DNA of 64,000 nt from assembly GCF_000090795.2 (NCBI RefSeq), contig NW_003546270.1, positions 273,562 to 337,561 on the forward strand. Reading direction: 5' to 3'. The notes below the pieces were generated by a model. The model made no database searches, had not been told where the DNA came from, and worked only from the letters and a program-made list of their open reading frames with translations. How positions within the stretch are numbered: the first letter of the stretch is position 1; every line of letters begins with the position of its first letter. This document shows positions 54,770 through 64,000 of this stretch, piece by piece. Made by a program: the position numbers and the translations under genes. This DNA comes from Amphimedon queenslandica. Its lineage: Eukaryota; Porifera; Demospongiae; Haplosclerida; Niphatidae.

Positions 54770-55655
54770 TTCTTTGTGCATGTGTTCAAGTAGTCTACTG
54801 CGCATGCTCGGTAAACCAATGAATAATTATTAAATGGTGTCGTTAAAAATAACAATTTGACGTGGTCTTAGAAAAGTGACATTCAGACAAAAAATTTGAA
54901 AAATTATATTATTAAATCAAAAAATTGCTCTTAAAGGTCTCCATCGATTGGTGCTTGTTGCGCATCAATGCGGCTTACCAATCTTGAGATATAAGCCTTC
55001 GTATATCGTTCTTCCTAGCAAGAAGTGGAGAAATTGCTGTAAAACCAATTTTTAATGTTTCCGTTCACTTACTGTATTACAAATCACATCACATGACTGA
55101 TCACATGACTATACAAGTTTAAATGGAGAAGTTGCTTGATGGTGTTGGTACTTAGAACTCTTGTTCTATCATTGTTAAAGATAAAGACAAAGGTAAGCTT
55201 TACAGTAAGTGTGATTGATAGAGCGGTTGGAGCATTCTATTTTGTAGGCGCTCAATAAAAATGTGCATAGAATATTGAGCGCTCGATATTTAAGTTGTAG
55301 TGTGTTACTCGTTCTCTCTTTCCTGTAGCCATCAAGCCAACTAAGGAAGAGCCAGTGACCATTCCAGTTATGGTGCGCATTCCCTTTTAGCCTCTGAGAA
55401 CAAAATTAGACTATTGAGCACTTACAAAACAGACTGTATGTTTTCCTTCTATTTCTACTTGTTAGGACATAGTGCCACAGACCTAGGAAAGCGAAGACAG
55501 AACATTTAAAACAGTGTCTTACATTCATTTTTAAAAGATTATATTTATCATGATAATTATTGTCAAGATATTTGCAGGTAAAGAATGTTGACTGATCTCT
55601 CAACATCATAAAAGATTTGAGAATATGTTAGATATTTTGTCTTTATTCCTTGTAG
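54770..55655. other. No supported gene
   Basis: Flank of the recombinase. Contains ATTGAGCGCTCGATATT and a nearby AGGCGCTCAATA, a small partial inverted pair at 55247-55290. No coding motif was seen. Confidence 0.45.
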
Positions 55656-55659
55656 CACA

Positions 55660-55930
55660 GTACATCACTTGTTGTAGTAAGAGTTTGTGTTGCTTGTTGT
55701 GTTAGTAATATCTAATTGTATTGAAGAGATGGTAATGTGTATTGTGTTCTTATTATTAGAGTAACTTACCTTAATAGTGTAGCATATTGTCCTTTGCTGT
55801 TATTCGGTTGTGTTGCTTGTTGTGTTAGTAATATTTAGTTGTATTGAAAAGATGGTAATGTGTATTGTGTTATTATTAGTATAACTTAGCTTAATAGTGT
55901 AGCATTGTGTCCTTTACTGTTATACACTGC
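55660..55930 (+). repeat. Two tandem ~123-bp units, array L
   Basis: TGTTGCTTGTTGTGTTAGTA recurs at about 55688 and 55811. Each unit continues with TTGTATTGAA-AGATGGTAATG, TGTATTGTGTT-TTATTA and TTAATAGTGTAGCAT, then GTCCTTT-CTGTTAT. The same unit lies inverted at 58235-58505. Confidence 0.85.
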
Positions 55931-56107
55931 TTTTGTTACTGCTGCTGTGTTTAATACCTTTGTGAGGGAAGAATAATAATGAAAATGTAGTTATGTTAAA
56001 TTTTCTACTGTCATTAATGATTTTGAAATCAAATTCTTCATTGTTTTTGAAAACTGAGGGGAGGGCATGGAGATGTTTAATTTTGTTTTGATTTGTGCAG
56101 AGATTCA

Positions 56108-56690
56108 CTTATTGAGTGAGAGTTTCTATGTGTAGTGATGGATGTACTTGTAGAGAGATCGAGACCTGTGTTGAGTGAAAGTTCCTACGTGTAGTGATGG
56201 TGTAGAGAGATCGAGACCTGTATTGAGTGAAAGTTCCTATGTGTAGTGATGGATGTACGTGAAGAGAGATTGAGACCTGTATTGAGTGAAAGTTCCTACT
56301 TCTAGTGATGGATGTACGTGTAGAGAGATCGAGACCTGTATTGAGTGAAAGTTCCTACTTGTAGTAATGGATGTACGTGTAGGGAGATCGAGACCTGTAT
56401 TGAGTGAAAGTTTCTACATGTAGTGATGTACGTGTAGAGAGATCGAGACCTGTATTGAGTGAAAGTTCCTACTTCTAGTGATGGATGTACGTGTAGAGAG
56501 ATCGAGACCTGTATTGAGTGAAAGGTCCTACTTGTAGTAATGGATGTATGTGTAGGGAGATCGAGACCTGTATTGAGTGAAAGTTCCTACATGTAGTGAT
56601 GGATGTACATGTAAAAAGATCGAGACCTGTATTGAGTGAAAGTTCCTACTTCTAGTGATGGATGTACGTGTAGATTCTAGGGTGGGTGAC
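56108..56690. repeat. Minisatellite of ~60-bp units, nine to ten copies
   Basis: GAGACCTGTATTGAGTGAAA recurs nine times between 56160 and 56632, spaced mostly 59-60 bases with two shorter units of 52-54 bases. Each unit also carries TAGTGATGGATGTACGTGTA and GAGAGATCGA. Unit identity is high, so the array is young. The minus frame across it is chance. Confidence 0.9.
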
Positions 56691-57120
56691 ATAGGAGGGA
56701 CGAAAGAAGACAGAGAAAAGAGACAAGTATAGAAAGGAAGGGAGACAGAAAAAGAGTTGTCCAAAAGAACTTGAACTGAGTGAGAGTTCAGCACAGGTTT
56801 TGTACTTAGAAGGGACACATACAGTAAGAGATTAACTGAAATCAAAAAGTGTGTGGGATGAGATGACACTTGTGAAACATGTTTTAGAAGATAGAACGAC
56901 ACTTAAAGAGAGTAGAAAATTTGGAGAGTGCACTAGGGTAACTTTACTCGCAAAACGAGAGAGAGAATACAACAGGTACATGTGAAGGGCTAACAAAAAT
57001 TCTTAAGTGCAGTTAATAACATGGCTCACCTTACGAGATGGAGAAAGTCCTGAGACAAAGAGAGCACTGCACAAATAAGTCAATCAGAAAGACCGGCAGT
57101 TGTGACCTTCAAGGCCACAT

Positions 57121-58207
57121 TTACTGCTGCTTCCTCCTCCTTTTAGGAGCTGATGGAACACCCATACTTGTCCATGCCAGAGATGGTGCTTCAGGTTTAT
57201 GGTGGGCTAATGATGAAGGCTTTGCAACAGAAGGCATGGGGCATGTCTTGTCCTTGCTGTTGTCCGGACAAAAATTCCAAAAATTTTTCATATAAGGTAC
57301 CACTGCCTTTTTGCTGATAACCCCTTTGGTAGTGTATCAGAAGGAGGCAGGGTAACATGATCTCTCAATAAACTTACTTTTCTAATTCTACTATCTATTG
57401 ATTATTGAGCTAAGAAGTCTCCCAGCAGTAGTGAATCCTTCTCCAGCATGATATGGTGGATCTTTTTTATCCCATCTATGTGCTTAAAAAACATTGCAGA
57501 AAGCGCGTCCAATCAAAGCATTGCACAATAACCTCTCCTGTGCTAGATCCAATCAATTGGGAAACATTCACAACTGCAGAATCAACTACTTTCACAATAT
57601 CCTCCATGCAACCTTCTGCAGTCTTCCTAAAAAGCTGTTTGATGAGCCCAAAGCACCAGTCTGGTGAGAACTTAGTATGCCCAACTGAAAGAAAGGAGGT
57701 CTTGATAGATTTATTCCTGTGTGTCAGTACTCTCCAGGCCAAATATTGAATAAGAGTATTATTCTTATTTTGACCTCTACAGTTGTCAGCATTGAGATGG
57801 ATCATACTAGCATTGACGCCATGGTTTTCAATGTAGTGATGGACACAGCTGACAACAGTATTGGCCCCCTTCCATGTGTCCATTACCTCATCCACTAGGT
57901 ATGTAACCTGCCTAGGGAATGCTTCACAACAAACCCCAAACAAGCCACATTTCCTTGGTGTTAAGAAGTAGATGGGACCAGGCTGCAATGGATCACTGGG
58001 GTAATGCACCTGCATTTATTGATTTTACAATGAAGATGTGTAAGGACACTAACTGACTTGTTGCGCATAGTCAAAGCTATTGAAAACTTCGACCTCCACT
58101 TGGTTCACTGGCCTTTTGATGGTTAGGTCCAGCTTTTTGATGGCTTCCCTGAAGTAATCTCTCTCCCGCCTTACAAGATCAATATGCTCCTTTGCAGCTA
58201 CTATTGC
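57121..58207 (-). pseudogene. Spliced gene of the DUF7869-like family (DNCxGQNKNN), probable mobile-element protein
   Basis: Exon A, 58207-58058, follows the acceptor 'gttttcatag' and gives 50 codons (AAKEHIDLVRRERDYFREAI to SFDYAQQ). A 48-nt GT-AG intron (58057-58010) follows, phase 0. Exon B from 58009 continues VHYPSDPLQPGPIYFLTPRK-CG, VMDTWKGANTVVSCVHHYI, HLNADNCRGQNKNNTLIQYL, FLSVGHTKFSPDWCFGLIKQ and SSTGEVIVQCFDW to a frame break near 57490. After that FFKHIDGIKKIHHIMLEKD is legible one frame over. The tail 57303-57121 gives NFCPDNSKDKTCPMPSVAK and ends KRRRKQQ, a nuclear-signal-like basic end. The D-N-C-x-G-Q-N-K-N-N and G-H-T-K-F-x-P-D blocks look like an RNase-H-fold nuclease, but catalysis is unproven. 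Upstream exons were not found. About three lesions. Confidence 0.62.
58010..58057 (-). other. 48-nt spliceosomal intron
   Basis: On the minus strand it runs GTCAGT to ATGCAG. Removing it joins ...DYAQQ to VHYP... in phase, in the middle of a conserved-looking block. Read through, the frame meets a stop. Confidence 0.75.
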
Positions 58208-58234
58208 CTATGAAAACATCAAAAATTTCAGATA

Positions 58235-58505
58235 TTACTGACACAACAAGCAACACAACTGAATAACAGTAAAGGACACTATGCAACACTATTAAGGTAA
58301 GTTATACTAATAATAAGAACACAATACACATTACCATCTTTTAAATTCAATTAGATATTACTAACACAACAAGCAACTCAACTGAATAACAGTAAAGGAC
58401 ACTATGCTACACCATTATGGTAAGTTACTCTAATAACAATACAATACACATTACGATCTTTTCAATACAATTAGATATTACAAACACAACAAGCACTTCA
58501 ACAGG
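58235..58505 (-). repeat. Array R: inverted ~122-bp units matching array L
   Basis: ACACAACAAGCAA recurs at 58241, 58364 and 58484 (spacing 123 and 120). The minus strand reads the same unit as 55660-55930. It sits in the putative intron directly upstream of exon A, so splicing would have to cross it. Confidence 0.85.
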
Positions 58506-58559
58506 TACTTCTTCTAATTGTACTTGTGGCATATAATATATATATTAGGAACAGTTGTT

Positions 58560-58690
58560 TTAAGTTGAGTATTATTATACAGCACAAGACATACAAGCTT
58601 CGCGTTCCGTTTGCGTTGAACGGGCATTTACTGTTAAACAGACCGTCTTTTGTCCATTTTTCTCCATACACTTGATGCGTTGCTACCATA
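58560..58690 (-). repeat. Repeat with GTTCAACGCAAACGGAACGC, inverted partner at 62692
   Basis: The minus strand here (TAGCAACGCATC, GTTCAACGCAAACGGAACGC, TGTCTTGTGCTGTATAA) is a diverged copy of the plus strand at 62692-62800. Together they form inverted repeats about 4.1 kb apart, bracketing the Tc1 remnant. Confidence 0.6.
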
Positions 58691-59045
58691 CCATCTTTAC
58701 TGTTCTTAGCCGTTCTCTAAGCGTTTCCACAATTGCATTCCGGATGGAGCAGCTTATCATCTTCCATCTTCTATTACTACTGGCATGGCATGATAGACCA
58801 CCCAAAAACGGAATAAATTCTCCTAGTACTATCATTGTTTTATAGCCATGACTCATTGCTTCCGCTATTGCCAGATGGACTACAGGAGAGGAGGAGAGGA
58901 TTCCATACACTTTGTTTGTATTTTCAATACTGTTATTTTGTATAATGTTGTTGATTGAATGAAATTTTAGCTTTTTTGATTTAAAATAATGTAATGAAAC
59001 ATTTTTGTAACTATGGCAATTAGGCATAGTGACATTTTGCCACAC
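58683..59045 (-). CDS. Open frame of 120 codons, unrecognised
   Basis: ATG at 59045, no interruption, stop at 58683. Residues include MWQNVTMPNCHSYKNVSLHY and SPVVHLAIAEAMSHGYKTMI. I recognise no domain. It overlaps the end of the inverted repeat at 58560-58690 and lies upstream of the DUF7869-like exons on the same strand, so it might be an earlier exon, or a chance frame. Confidence 0.15.
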   Translation of the reverse strand: MWQNVTMPNCHSYKNVSLHYFKSKKLKFHSINNIIQNNSIENTNKVYGILSSSPVVHLAIAEAMSHGYKTMIVLGEFIPFLGGLSCHASSNRRWKMISCSIRNAIVETLRERLRTVKMVW

Positions 59046-59139
59046 CTACCAGAAGTCAGCTAGCTAGCTACCTCGTGAGCTCCAGAACTGAGCAGGAATT
59101 GTTGCAGCAGCTATACTGAGAAGATGGTTTACTCAAGCT

Positions 59140-60263
59140 AAAAAAAGACAAGGATATTAAGCTTCAATAAAAGAGGACACAAGTACATAACCATTAAAAA
59201 AATGCAGGAGAAGGAAGGATTGACAGTAACAGCTACAGGAATCCTGTACTTAAGGAAATATAGACTAACTGGTATAATGTGTGTGTATTGTGAATTGAAT
59301 TTATCAGGTAATGTAATTGAGGAACTATTGCTTAAAAACCAGGTAGTGGCAGGCCATCCAAAATTACAGCAGAGGTAAAGGACATTGTTGATAGAGAGAT
59401 GGAAAGGAATGATGAAAAAACAGCATACCAGCTACATCAACTATTAAATGAAAAGCGATACAACGTATCGTTAAGAACAATTTTAAGATGCCATACCAAC
59501 CTTGGTTGGACTTTCTGTAGTAGTGCATACTGCCAACTGATAAGAAATTGAAATAAAGAGAAAAGGCTAGCATGGGCAAGGGAGTACTTACATGAATGAC
59601 AGACTTGCTTTAGTGATGTTGTCTGGACCGATGAAGCAACTGTTCAGGTGGCAAGTGATAAGAGGCATCCTTGCCACTGAAAAGGACGGAAACCAAACCT
59701 AAACCAAGATATAATTAGGCCATTAACAATAAATACAATATAAAAGTAGTGACAGTTACATGCATGTACAAAAATGAATTTAATTTTACTTTAGACCAAA
59801 GCACCCACTGAAAGTCCTTGTATGGTCTGGAATAAATTTAAAGGGAAGGACAGGAATCTGTATTTTTGATAAAGTGATGGACAATTTTCAATTTGTAGAA
59901 ATATTGAGTAAAACACTTCTTCCTTTTATTCAACAAACTTATCAGGATCATTGCCAATTTATGCAGGACAATGATCTGAACCATAGTTCTTGATATGCCA
60001 CAGGATTTCTTGAAGACAACAATAATACATGGTGGGAAATACCTCCTGAATTGGCTGACTGCAATCCAATGGAAATCCTTTAGCACAAACTAAAAGAATA
60101 CGTGCGAAGGGAAGTGAAACCAAAGTCTTGGGATGAACTGGTAAAGGGGATAATAAAGTTTTGGAAGATTGTGGATGTTGTCAAGTGTACCAAATACATT
60201 AGGCATATGAGGAAAGTACTACCAAAGGTGATCGAACTAAATGGAAATGCTACTGGCTACTAA
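59140..60263 (+). pseudogene. Tc1-like transposase, decayed
   Basis: The N-terminal paired helix-turn-helix part is read near 59195-59270 (KKMQEKEGLTVTATGILYLR) and, after a break or small intron, from 59340: PGSGRPSKITAEVKDIVDRE, TAYQLHQLLNEKRYNVSLRT and LRCHTNLGW, then EKRLAWAREYL. The catalytic motifs follow: SDVVWTDEATVQVASDKRH (first Asp, 59613-59660), KHPLKVLVWSGINLKGRTGI, MDNFQFVEILSKTLLPF and HCQFMQDNDLNHSS (second Asp). Next are GFLEDNNNTWWEIPPE and DCNPMEIL (third acidic residue as Glu), then KLKEYVRREVKPKSWDELVK and the terminal VLPKVIELNGNATGY, stop 60261-60263. All three catalytic acids remain although five or more stops or shifts break the frame. About 340 residues originally. 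Confidence 0.88.
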
Positions 60264-60624
60264 AATACTCTGTCTCTCTCTTAATTTATACATGTATTAT
60301 TATAGCATTAATATTAATCAATATAATGTAGAAATCAGTATAATTTCAGTAATTTTGTTTACATGCTCTATCTGTATACACATAATATTCAATATACATG
60401 TACCATAATTCCTACACATAATTATTATTGTATTTTAGATGTAATAGGTAAAATCACTTATACTGCCGTACACCAATACTACAAACACGGCCGCACCAAT
60501 GGAAAACACGTGGTTCCTAATGGCTAATATGGCTCCTTTTCTTACTTTTAAACTAGAGGTATGTTTTAAAAAGCATTTAAGTATACATATCATTGGTACA
60601 TGTGCATGTAATATAAGGTGTTAG

Positions 60625-61176
60625 TTCTTAAATGAAACTTGCAGGTGCTTACATCCTTGCTGTATTGACTCAATGCATCTTTTACACAAGAACTCAAATT
60701 CATGAGGACTGTTAGTATAGAGTGAGAAGAGGTGGAACAATATTTTTCTTTAATACCATAAGTTCCACAAGAGGAAGACCAGGTAACTCTACATTCCCCA
60801 GTGGAGTGCATTGCTTTAATACATTCTTGCCAAATATGGCAATTCTCCACGCTGAAGTCGATGCTTTGCTTTCGTTTCTCATATTGTGATACTTATCAAT
60901 AACCTTTTGTACAGAAAACACAGCACTTTTTTCTATTTTGTCTGATCCCAAGTAATTGCTACCATGTGCATTTATAAGTGAAGGAGATGCTGATGAGGAA
61001 CTACACGTAGTGGTAGTAATAGATTCTTGGGAACATACAAGTACATGTATGTAACTGCTGAAGGGCTGTGATGATATGTAGTGTTTGATGGTTGGAGCAT
61101 TGGTGGTGGTGTTGGGAGAGATAAAGGATAGTAGGATTGAGGATGAGGTTGGAACTGAAAATGTGACTGTATCCAA
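60625..61176 (-). pseudogene. Unrecognised gene fragment, possibly of the same BEN-like family as 16.6-17.1 kb
   Basis: Minus frame 61176-60712, 154 codons: a Ser/Thr-rich start, then AVFSVQKVIDKYHNMRNESK, WRIAIFGKNVLKQCTPLGNV and ELPGLPLVELMVLKKNI. One frame over, a tail with HEFEFLCKRCIESIQQGCKH ends near 60625. The blocks 'R-x-A-I-F-G-x-x-x-L-x-x-C-T-P-L-G', 'L-P-x-L-P' and 'C-K-x-L' look like a family that is very numerous in sponge gene sets and sometimes carries BEN domains. I cannot name it. One frameshift near 60715, so a fragment or pseudogene. Confidence 0.4.
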
Positions 61177-61279
61177 AATCTCTTGATTGATGATGTAAGC
61201 TTAATTCTTTTCTATTCTTTCCAACTAATCAACCACTTGCTGTGGATATAAAGTTGTTGGAACAAGAGATGGTTAAACT

Positions 61280-61480
61280 GTGCTGGACTGGAATGACCTT
61301 AATGAAATCTTACCACTAATAGGTGATGGCATTGGCAATGGAGATTCTAATGGAGAAATAGGTGATGGTAATGATTGTCAGGATGGTGATCATAATGGTG
61401 GTGATGGTAACTCCGGTGATTGTGATGGCTACGAAAATGCTAAAAAAAATGTGACAGTGATTGCAACAGAGTTATAGATA
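61280..61480 (+). repeat. Asp/Gly/Asn-coding GAT-GGT low-complexity tract
   Basis: Reads DWNDLNEILPLIGDGIGNGD then repeats of G-D/N/D-G (GDGNDCQDGDHNGGDGNSGD). Probably a slippage-prone low-complexity tract. No domain follows. Confidence 0.5.
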
Positions 61481-62306
61481 ATGATAGTGTTGAATCATGT
61501 ATTGAAGACAGCATAATGGATGATTTTGGTGAAGATGGCTGTGCGGCTGTGAATGCTGTCTTAGATGCTGCTGATGATAAGAGTGACAGGGACTGTATTG
61601 GTATAGGTTTTGAAGTTACTCTTATTATACTCCCTATATGTTTCTGTGTGCATGTTAGTGACACTGTGAGTCATCACACGATATCATAATGCTTAAGAAT
61701 ACCTTTATTATTTTTGTTTTTATTTGACTATCATTTAGAGCCTTTCTACATTTAGGCTGTTTTGTACAAGTTTTCTGCTTTCGCTTCTTTTTAATACTAT
61801 AATAAATAATATCAAACCTTTATATATGCAGGGATGTTTTGCCAGTTCCTTTTCTTGATTGTTCACGTAATAGTATAATAAATACATAATAATTCTTTAA
61901 GTAGTGATGTCATGATGTCTTATGAATTTCTTCATTTGGTTCTTCAGGTAATTCTATCACAGATATGTATCATTAAACTTCAACTTCCATATGCAGTGAT
62001 GTCTTACCAGTTACTTCTCCTAATTCAGTAGACAGTGCCAGTCTGTGCTCAAGCTCTTCCATTTCAGCATATGATCTTTACAAGCAATCAGCATAAGGTA
62101 AAATATGACTACTCAAAATTACCTGACCCTTTCATTATATCACTGTACACTTTAGTACCAGCTTTCACAGTACAGGGAGAATCTGGACTACCTGCACTAA
62201 TACCAGCTGATGCAACTAGCACCTTTTTGTTTCCACAATAGTGAAATTGTCTTCATCTGGCCAATAGACAAGAGACCAATTTGCTACTTATATTATGCTT
62301 AAAGCA
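61480..62306. other. No supported gene
   Basis: AT-rich with scattered short frames on both strands, ending at a large gap. Nothing recognised. Confidence 0.5.
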
Positions 62307-62691
62307 NNNNNNNNNNNNNNNNNNNNNNNNNNNNNNNNNNNNNNNNNNNNNNNNNNNNNNNNNNNNNNNNNNNNNNNNNNNNNNNNNNNNNNNNNNNNNN
62401 NNNNNNNNNNNNNNNNNNNNNNNNNNNNNNNNNNNNNNNNNNNNNNNNNNNNNNNNNNNNNNNNNNNNNNNNNNNNNNNNNNNNNNNNNNNNNNNNNNNN
62501 NNNNNNNNNNNNNNNNNNNNNNNNNNNNNNNNNNNNNNNNNNNNNNNNNNNNNNNNNNNNNNNNNNNNNNNNNNNNNNNNNNNNNNNNNNNNNNNNNNNN
62601 NNNNNNNNNNNNNNNNNNNNNNNNNNNNNNNNNNNNNNNNNNNNNNNNNNNNNNNNNNNNNNNNNNNNNNNNNNNNNNNNNNNNNNNNNNN
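62307..62691. other. Assembly gap, 385 N
   Basis: Estimated-length gap. Apparent open frames through it are artefacts. Confidence 0.97.
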
Positions 62692-62800
62692 AGCAACGTC
62701 GATACCATAATAATGGAAACAATAAAAACAGAAGTGTGGGACACCGTTCAATGCAAACGGAATGCGAAGTTTTATTGTTTTGTACTGTAAGTACCTATGC
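62692..62800 (+). repeat. Inverted partner of 58560-58690
   Basis: AGCAACGTCGAT, GTTCAATGCAAACGGAATGC and TTTTGTACTGTAA match the minus strand at 58690-58560. It starts at the edge of the N gap. Confidence 0.6.
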
Positions 62801-62842
62801 CTGTGCTGTATAGATGAGAGTCAGGGTGGCCTGCCTTAATAT

Positions 62843-62928
62843 AGTGGTCATAATAATAATAACATTAATAATAGCAATAATAATAATAATAATAATTAAT
62901 AACAATGATGATAATAATAATAGTTAAT
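62843..62928. repeat. AAT microsatellite
   Basis: Imperfect run of AAT/ATA triplets ending just before the MITE at 62934. Confidence 0.85.
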
Positions 62929-62933
62929 GTATA

Positions 62934-63163
62934 TGTGACCATAATTGACAAAAGGGCCCTTATGGCGGATTTTAAAATTGATCATTATAATGGAAAATAT
63001 CAACCTGTGAGTGCTTTGTTGGACAATCATTGTTTCTAAAAGTTTCATGGTAACTTTTTGCATCCTGTGGAGTAATTTTATGATTAATGGGGCTCAGGAA
63101 GTTGGGCTAGAAAGACCAATTTCACTACCCGCCATAAGGTACCTTTTGTCAATTATGGTCACA
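62934..63163. mobile_element. TGTGACC MITE, full copy 4 (230 bp)
   Basis: Ends TGTGACCATAATTGACAA and its inverse, TA on both sides (62932-62933, 63164-63165). Very close to copy 1, with an internal deletion of about 10 bases near 63105 (GGATTTCTTA of copy 1 is missing). Confidence 0.9.
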
Positions 63164-63345
63164 TATGTATAGAGTTTAGAGAGGGAATAGGTGAGAGAGT
63201 GAGAAGCAGAAAGACATACGAAGTAGCAACAATACTAATAATAACAACAATAGTTAATGTACATGTACATGCATGAATTGAGTTTTGAGAGGGAACAGGT
63301 AAGAGAGAGAATTACACAATAATAATAATAATTGCAGTACATGAA
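63164..63345. repeat. Two direct repeats of ~110 bp, the first interrupted by the MITE
   Basis: AATAGTTAATGTA lies both just before the MITE (62920-62932) and at 63250. GAGTTT-GAGAGGGAA-AGGT-AGAGAG lies after the MITE (63172) and again at 63278. The MITE therefore entered one unit of a tandem pair. Confidence 0.7.
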
Positions 63346-63479
63346 CAATTATTGTCTACTTTTTGTTTTCTTTTTGCAGATTGTAGTCTAGTTATGGTAG
63401 TTGTTGTTGTGCATCTACGGAGAGTTTGAGTTCAGAGATGGAGAAAAATATAAAGAGAGAAGTAGACCTGTATTTGTCA

Positions 63480-63590
63480 TTTTAGTGATGACAATGACGA
63501 TGATGATGGTGATGACAATGACAATGATGGCGACGATGATGATAGTAGTACGATGATGGCAGTGATGACGATGATGATGATAACCAGCAA
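63480..63590. repeat. GAT/GAC microsatellite
   Basis: Imperfect GATGAC and GATGAT repeats. The long minus-strand frame here (63882-63415, with a His-rich HHHRHHCHH patch) is a product of this repeat. Confidence 0.85.
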
Positions 63591-64000
63591 GAGACTCAGC
63601 AACATGTGGATTGCAGTTGTCAATGGAATGAATGAAGGTTAGCCATGTACAAAAGAGATATTGGAATATTTCGAGAGAAGTAAGTGATGACTGCATTTGT
63701 GGATAGAGTGATACGACAACAAGACACTTATAAAATGAATCATTCAAAGAGAGTGGATGAAATTGGAGAAATAAGTGTCTATGGGAGACGGTGGTTAGAG
63801 GAAACAGCAGGTTGATGAGATAAAGCATGGAGGCTGATGAGGCATGGGCTGATGGGACTGAATACTGGACCAAAGAATTCATAGGGGGTCAGGACTGGCA
63901 TACAAAATCAGGGGATTCATGTAAGGGCGAAGGACTTTGGGTTATGTGTAAGTATGGTGGACATCAGTGAAGGCTCCTCACCTGTTAGGGTTCACATTGA
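63591..64000. other. No supported gene
   Basis: Purine-rich sequence with no motif recognised on either strand. Confidence 0.5.

Noticed and set aside
56528-56902. 124-codon minus frame
   Set aside because: Mostly inside the 60-bp minisatellite, whose unit length of about 60 keeps a frame open by chance.
62253-62813. Long frames of 144-172 codons on both strands
   Set aside because: They consist of translated N from the gap at 62307-62691.
63415-63882. 155-codon minus frame with hydrophobic and His-rich parts
   Set aside because: Generated by the GAT/GAC microsatellite. No start context and no family resemblance.

Overview
The window is AT-rich eukaryotic DNA made almost entirely of transposable-element remains. 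It contains no bacterial-style operon, CRISPR array, rRNA or tRNA that I can support. The mix of families (DIRS and Crypton tyrosine-recombinase elements, a PHD-finger CR1-like LINE, several hAT lineages, Merlin, Tc1/mariner-IS630, ISL2EU/PIF-like DDE_4, a Helitron and many TA-flanked MITEs), together with very short GT-AG introns (40 and 48 nt seen here), points to an early-branching metazoan. A demosponge such as Amphimedon is my best guess, by recall of protein families and not by any search. Three assembly gaps are present: 11942-11951, 46960-46969 and 62307-62691.

Layout, left to right. 1-2.4 kb: two hAT transposase remnants. 2.47-4.60 kb: a TA-flanked Tc1/mariner-like element inserted against the second hAT. 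5.1-5.4 kb: a Pro/Gly/Ala-coding repeat. 6.0-7.3 kb: a Helitron fragment (minus strand). 7.85-11.94 kb: an almost full-length DIRS retrotransposon with ~59-bp inverted termini and gag, RT, RNase H and YR parts. 11.95-16.2 kb: a CR1-like LINE on the minus strand. 16.6-17.1 kb: exon-like segments of an unrecognised, possibly BEN-like gene. 17.4-18.0 kb: a ~130-bp AGATCT-rich tandem array. 19.2-20.25 kb: a PHD-finger reading frame convergent with a DDE_4 transposase fragment. 20.7-22.4 kb: a ZBED-type hAT.

22.4-26.8 kb is mostly empty apart from one MITE. A Merlin transposase follows (26.9-27.7 kb), then MITEs, a PHD-like scrap, a 42-bp tandem array, a hAT remnant (31.0-32.6 kb) and a hAT MITE with an 8-bp target duplication. 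At 34.6-35.9 kb the PHD/DDE_4 convergent pair recurs. 37.65-38.84 kb is an IS630-like transposase split by a MITE. 39.71-42.81 kb is a hAT element with both ends, a 5-bp target duplication and a nearly readable transposase that lacks part of its catalytic core. 42.8-50.8 kb is repeats and little coding sequence. 50.8-53.05 kb is a BED-finger hAT split by a MITE. 53.5-54.8 kb is a Crypton-type tyrosine recombinase. 55.7-58.5 kb holds a minisatellite and a spliced gene of the DNC-GQNKNN (DUF7869-like) family. 59.1-60.3 kb is a Tc1 element. The remainder is repeats, a gap, a MITE copy and microsatellites.

The genes do not form a cellular pathway: each serves, or served, the mobility of its own element. 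The more informative signals are structural. Insertions can be undone on paper to restore a reading frame, small introns restore transposase domains, a two-gene PHD/DDE_4 layout recurs at two loci, and paired repeats flank gaps and arrays. Nearly every coding segment carries stops or frameshifts, so I would call most of them pseudogenes.
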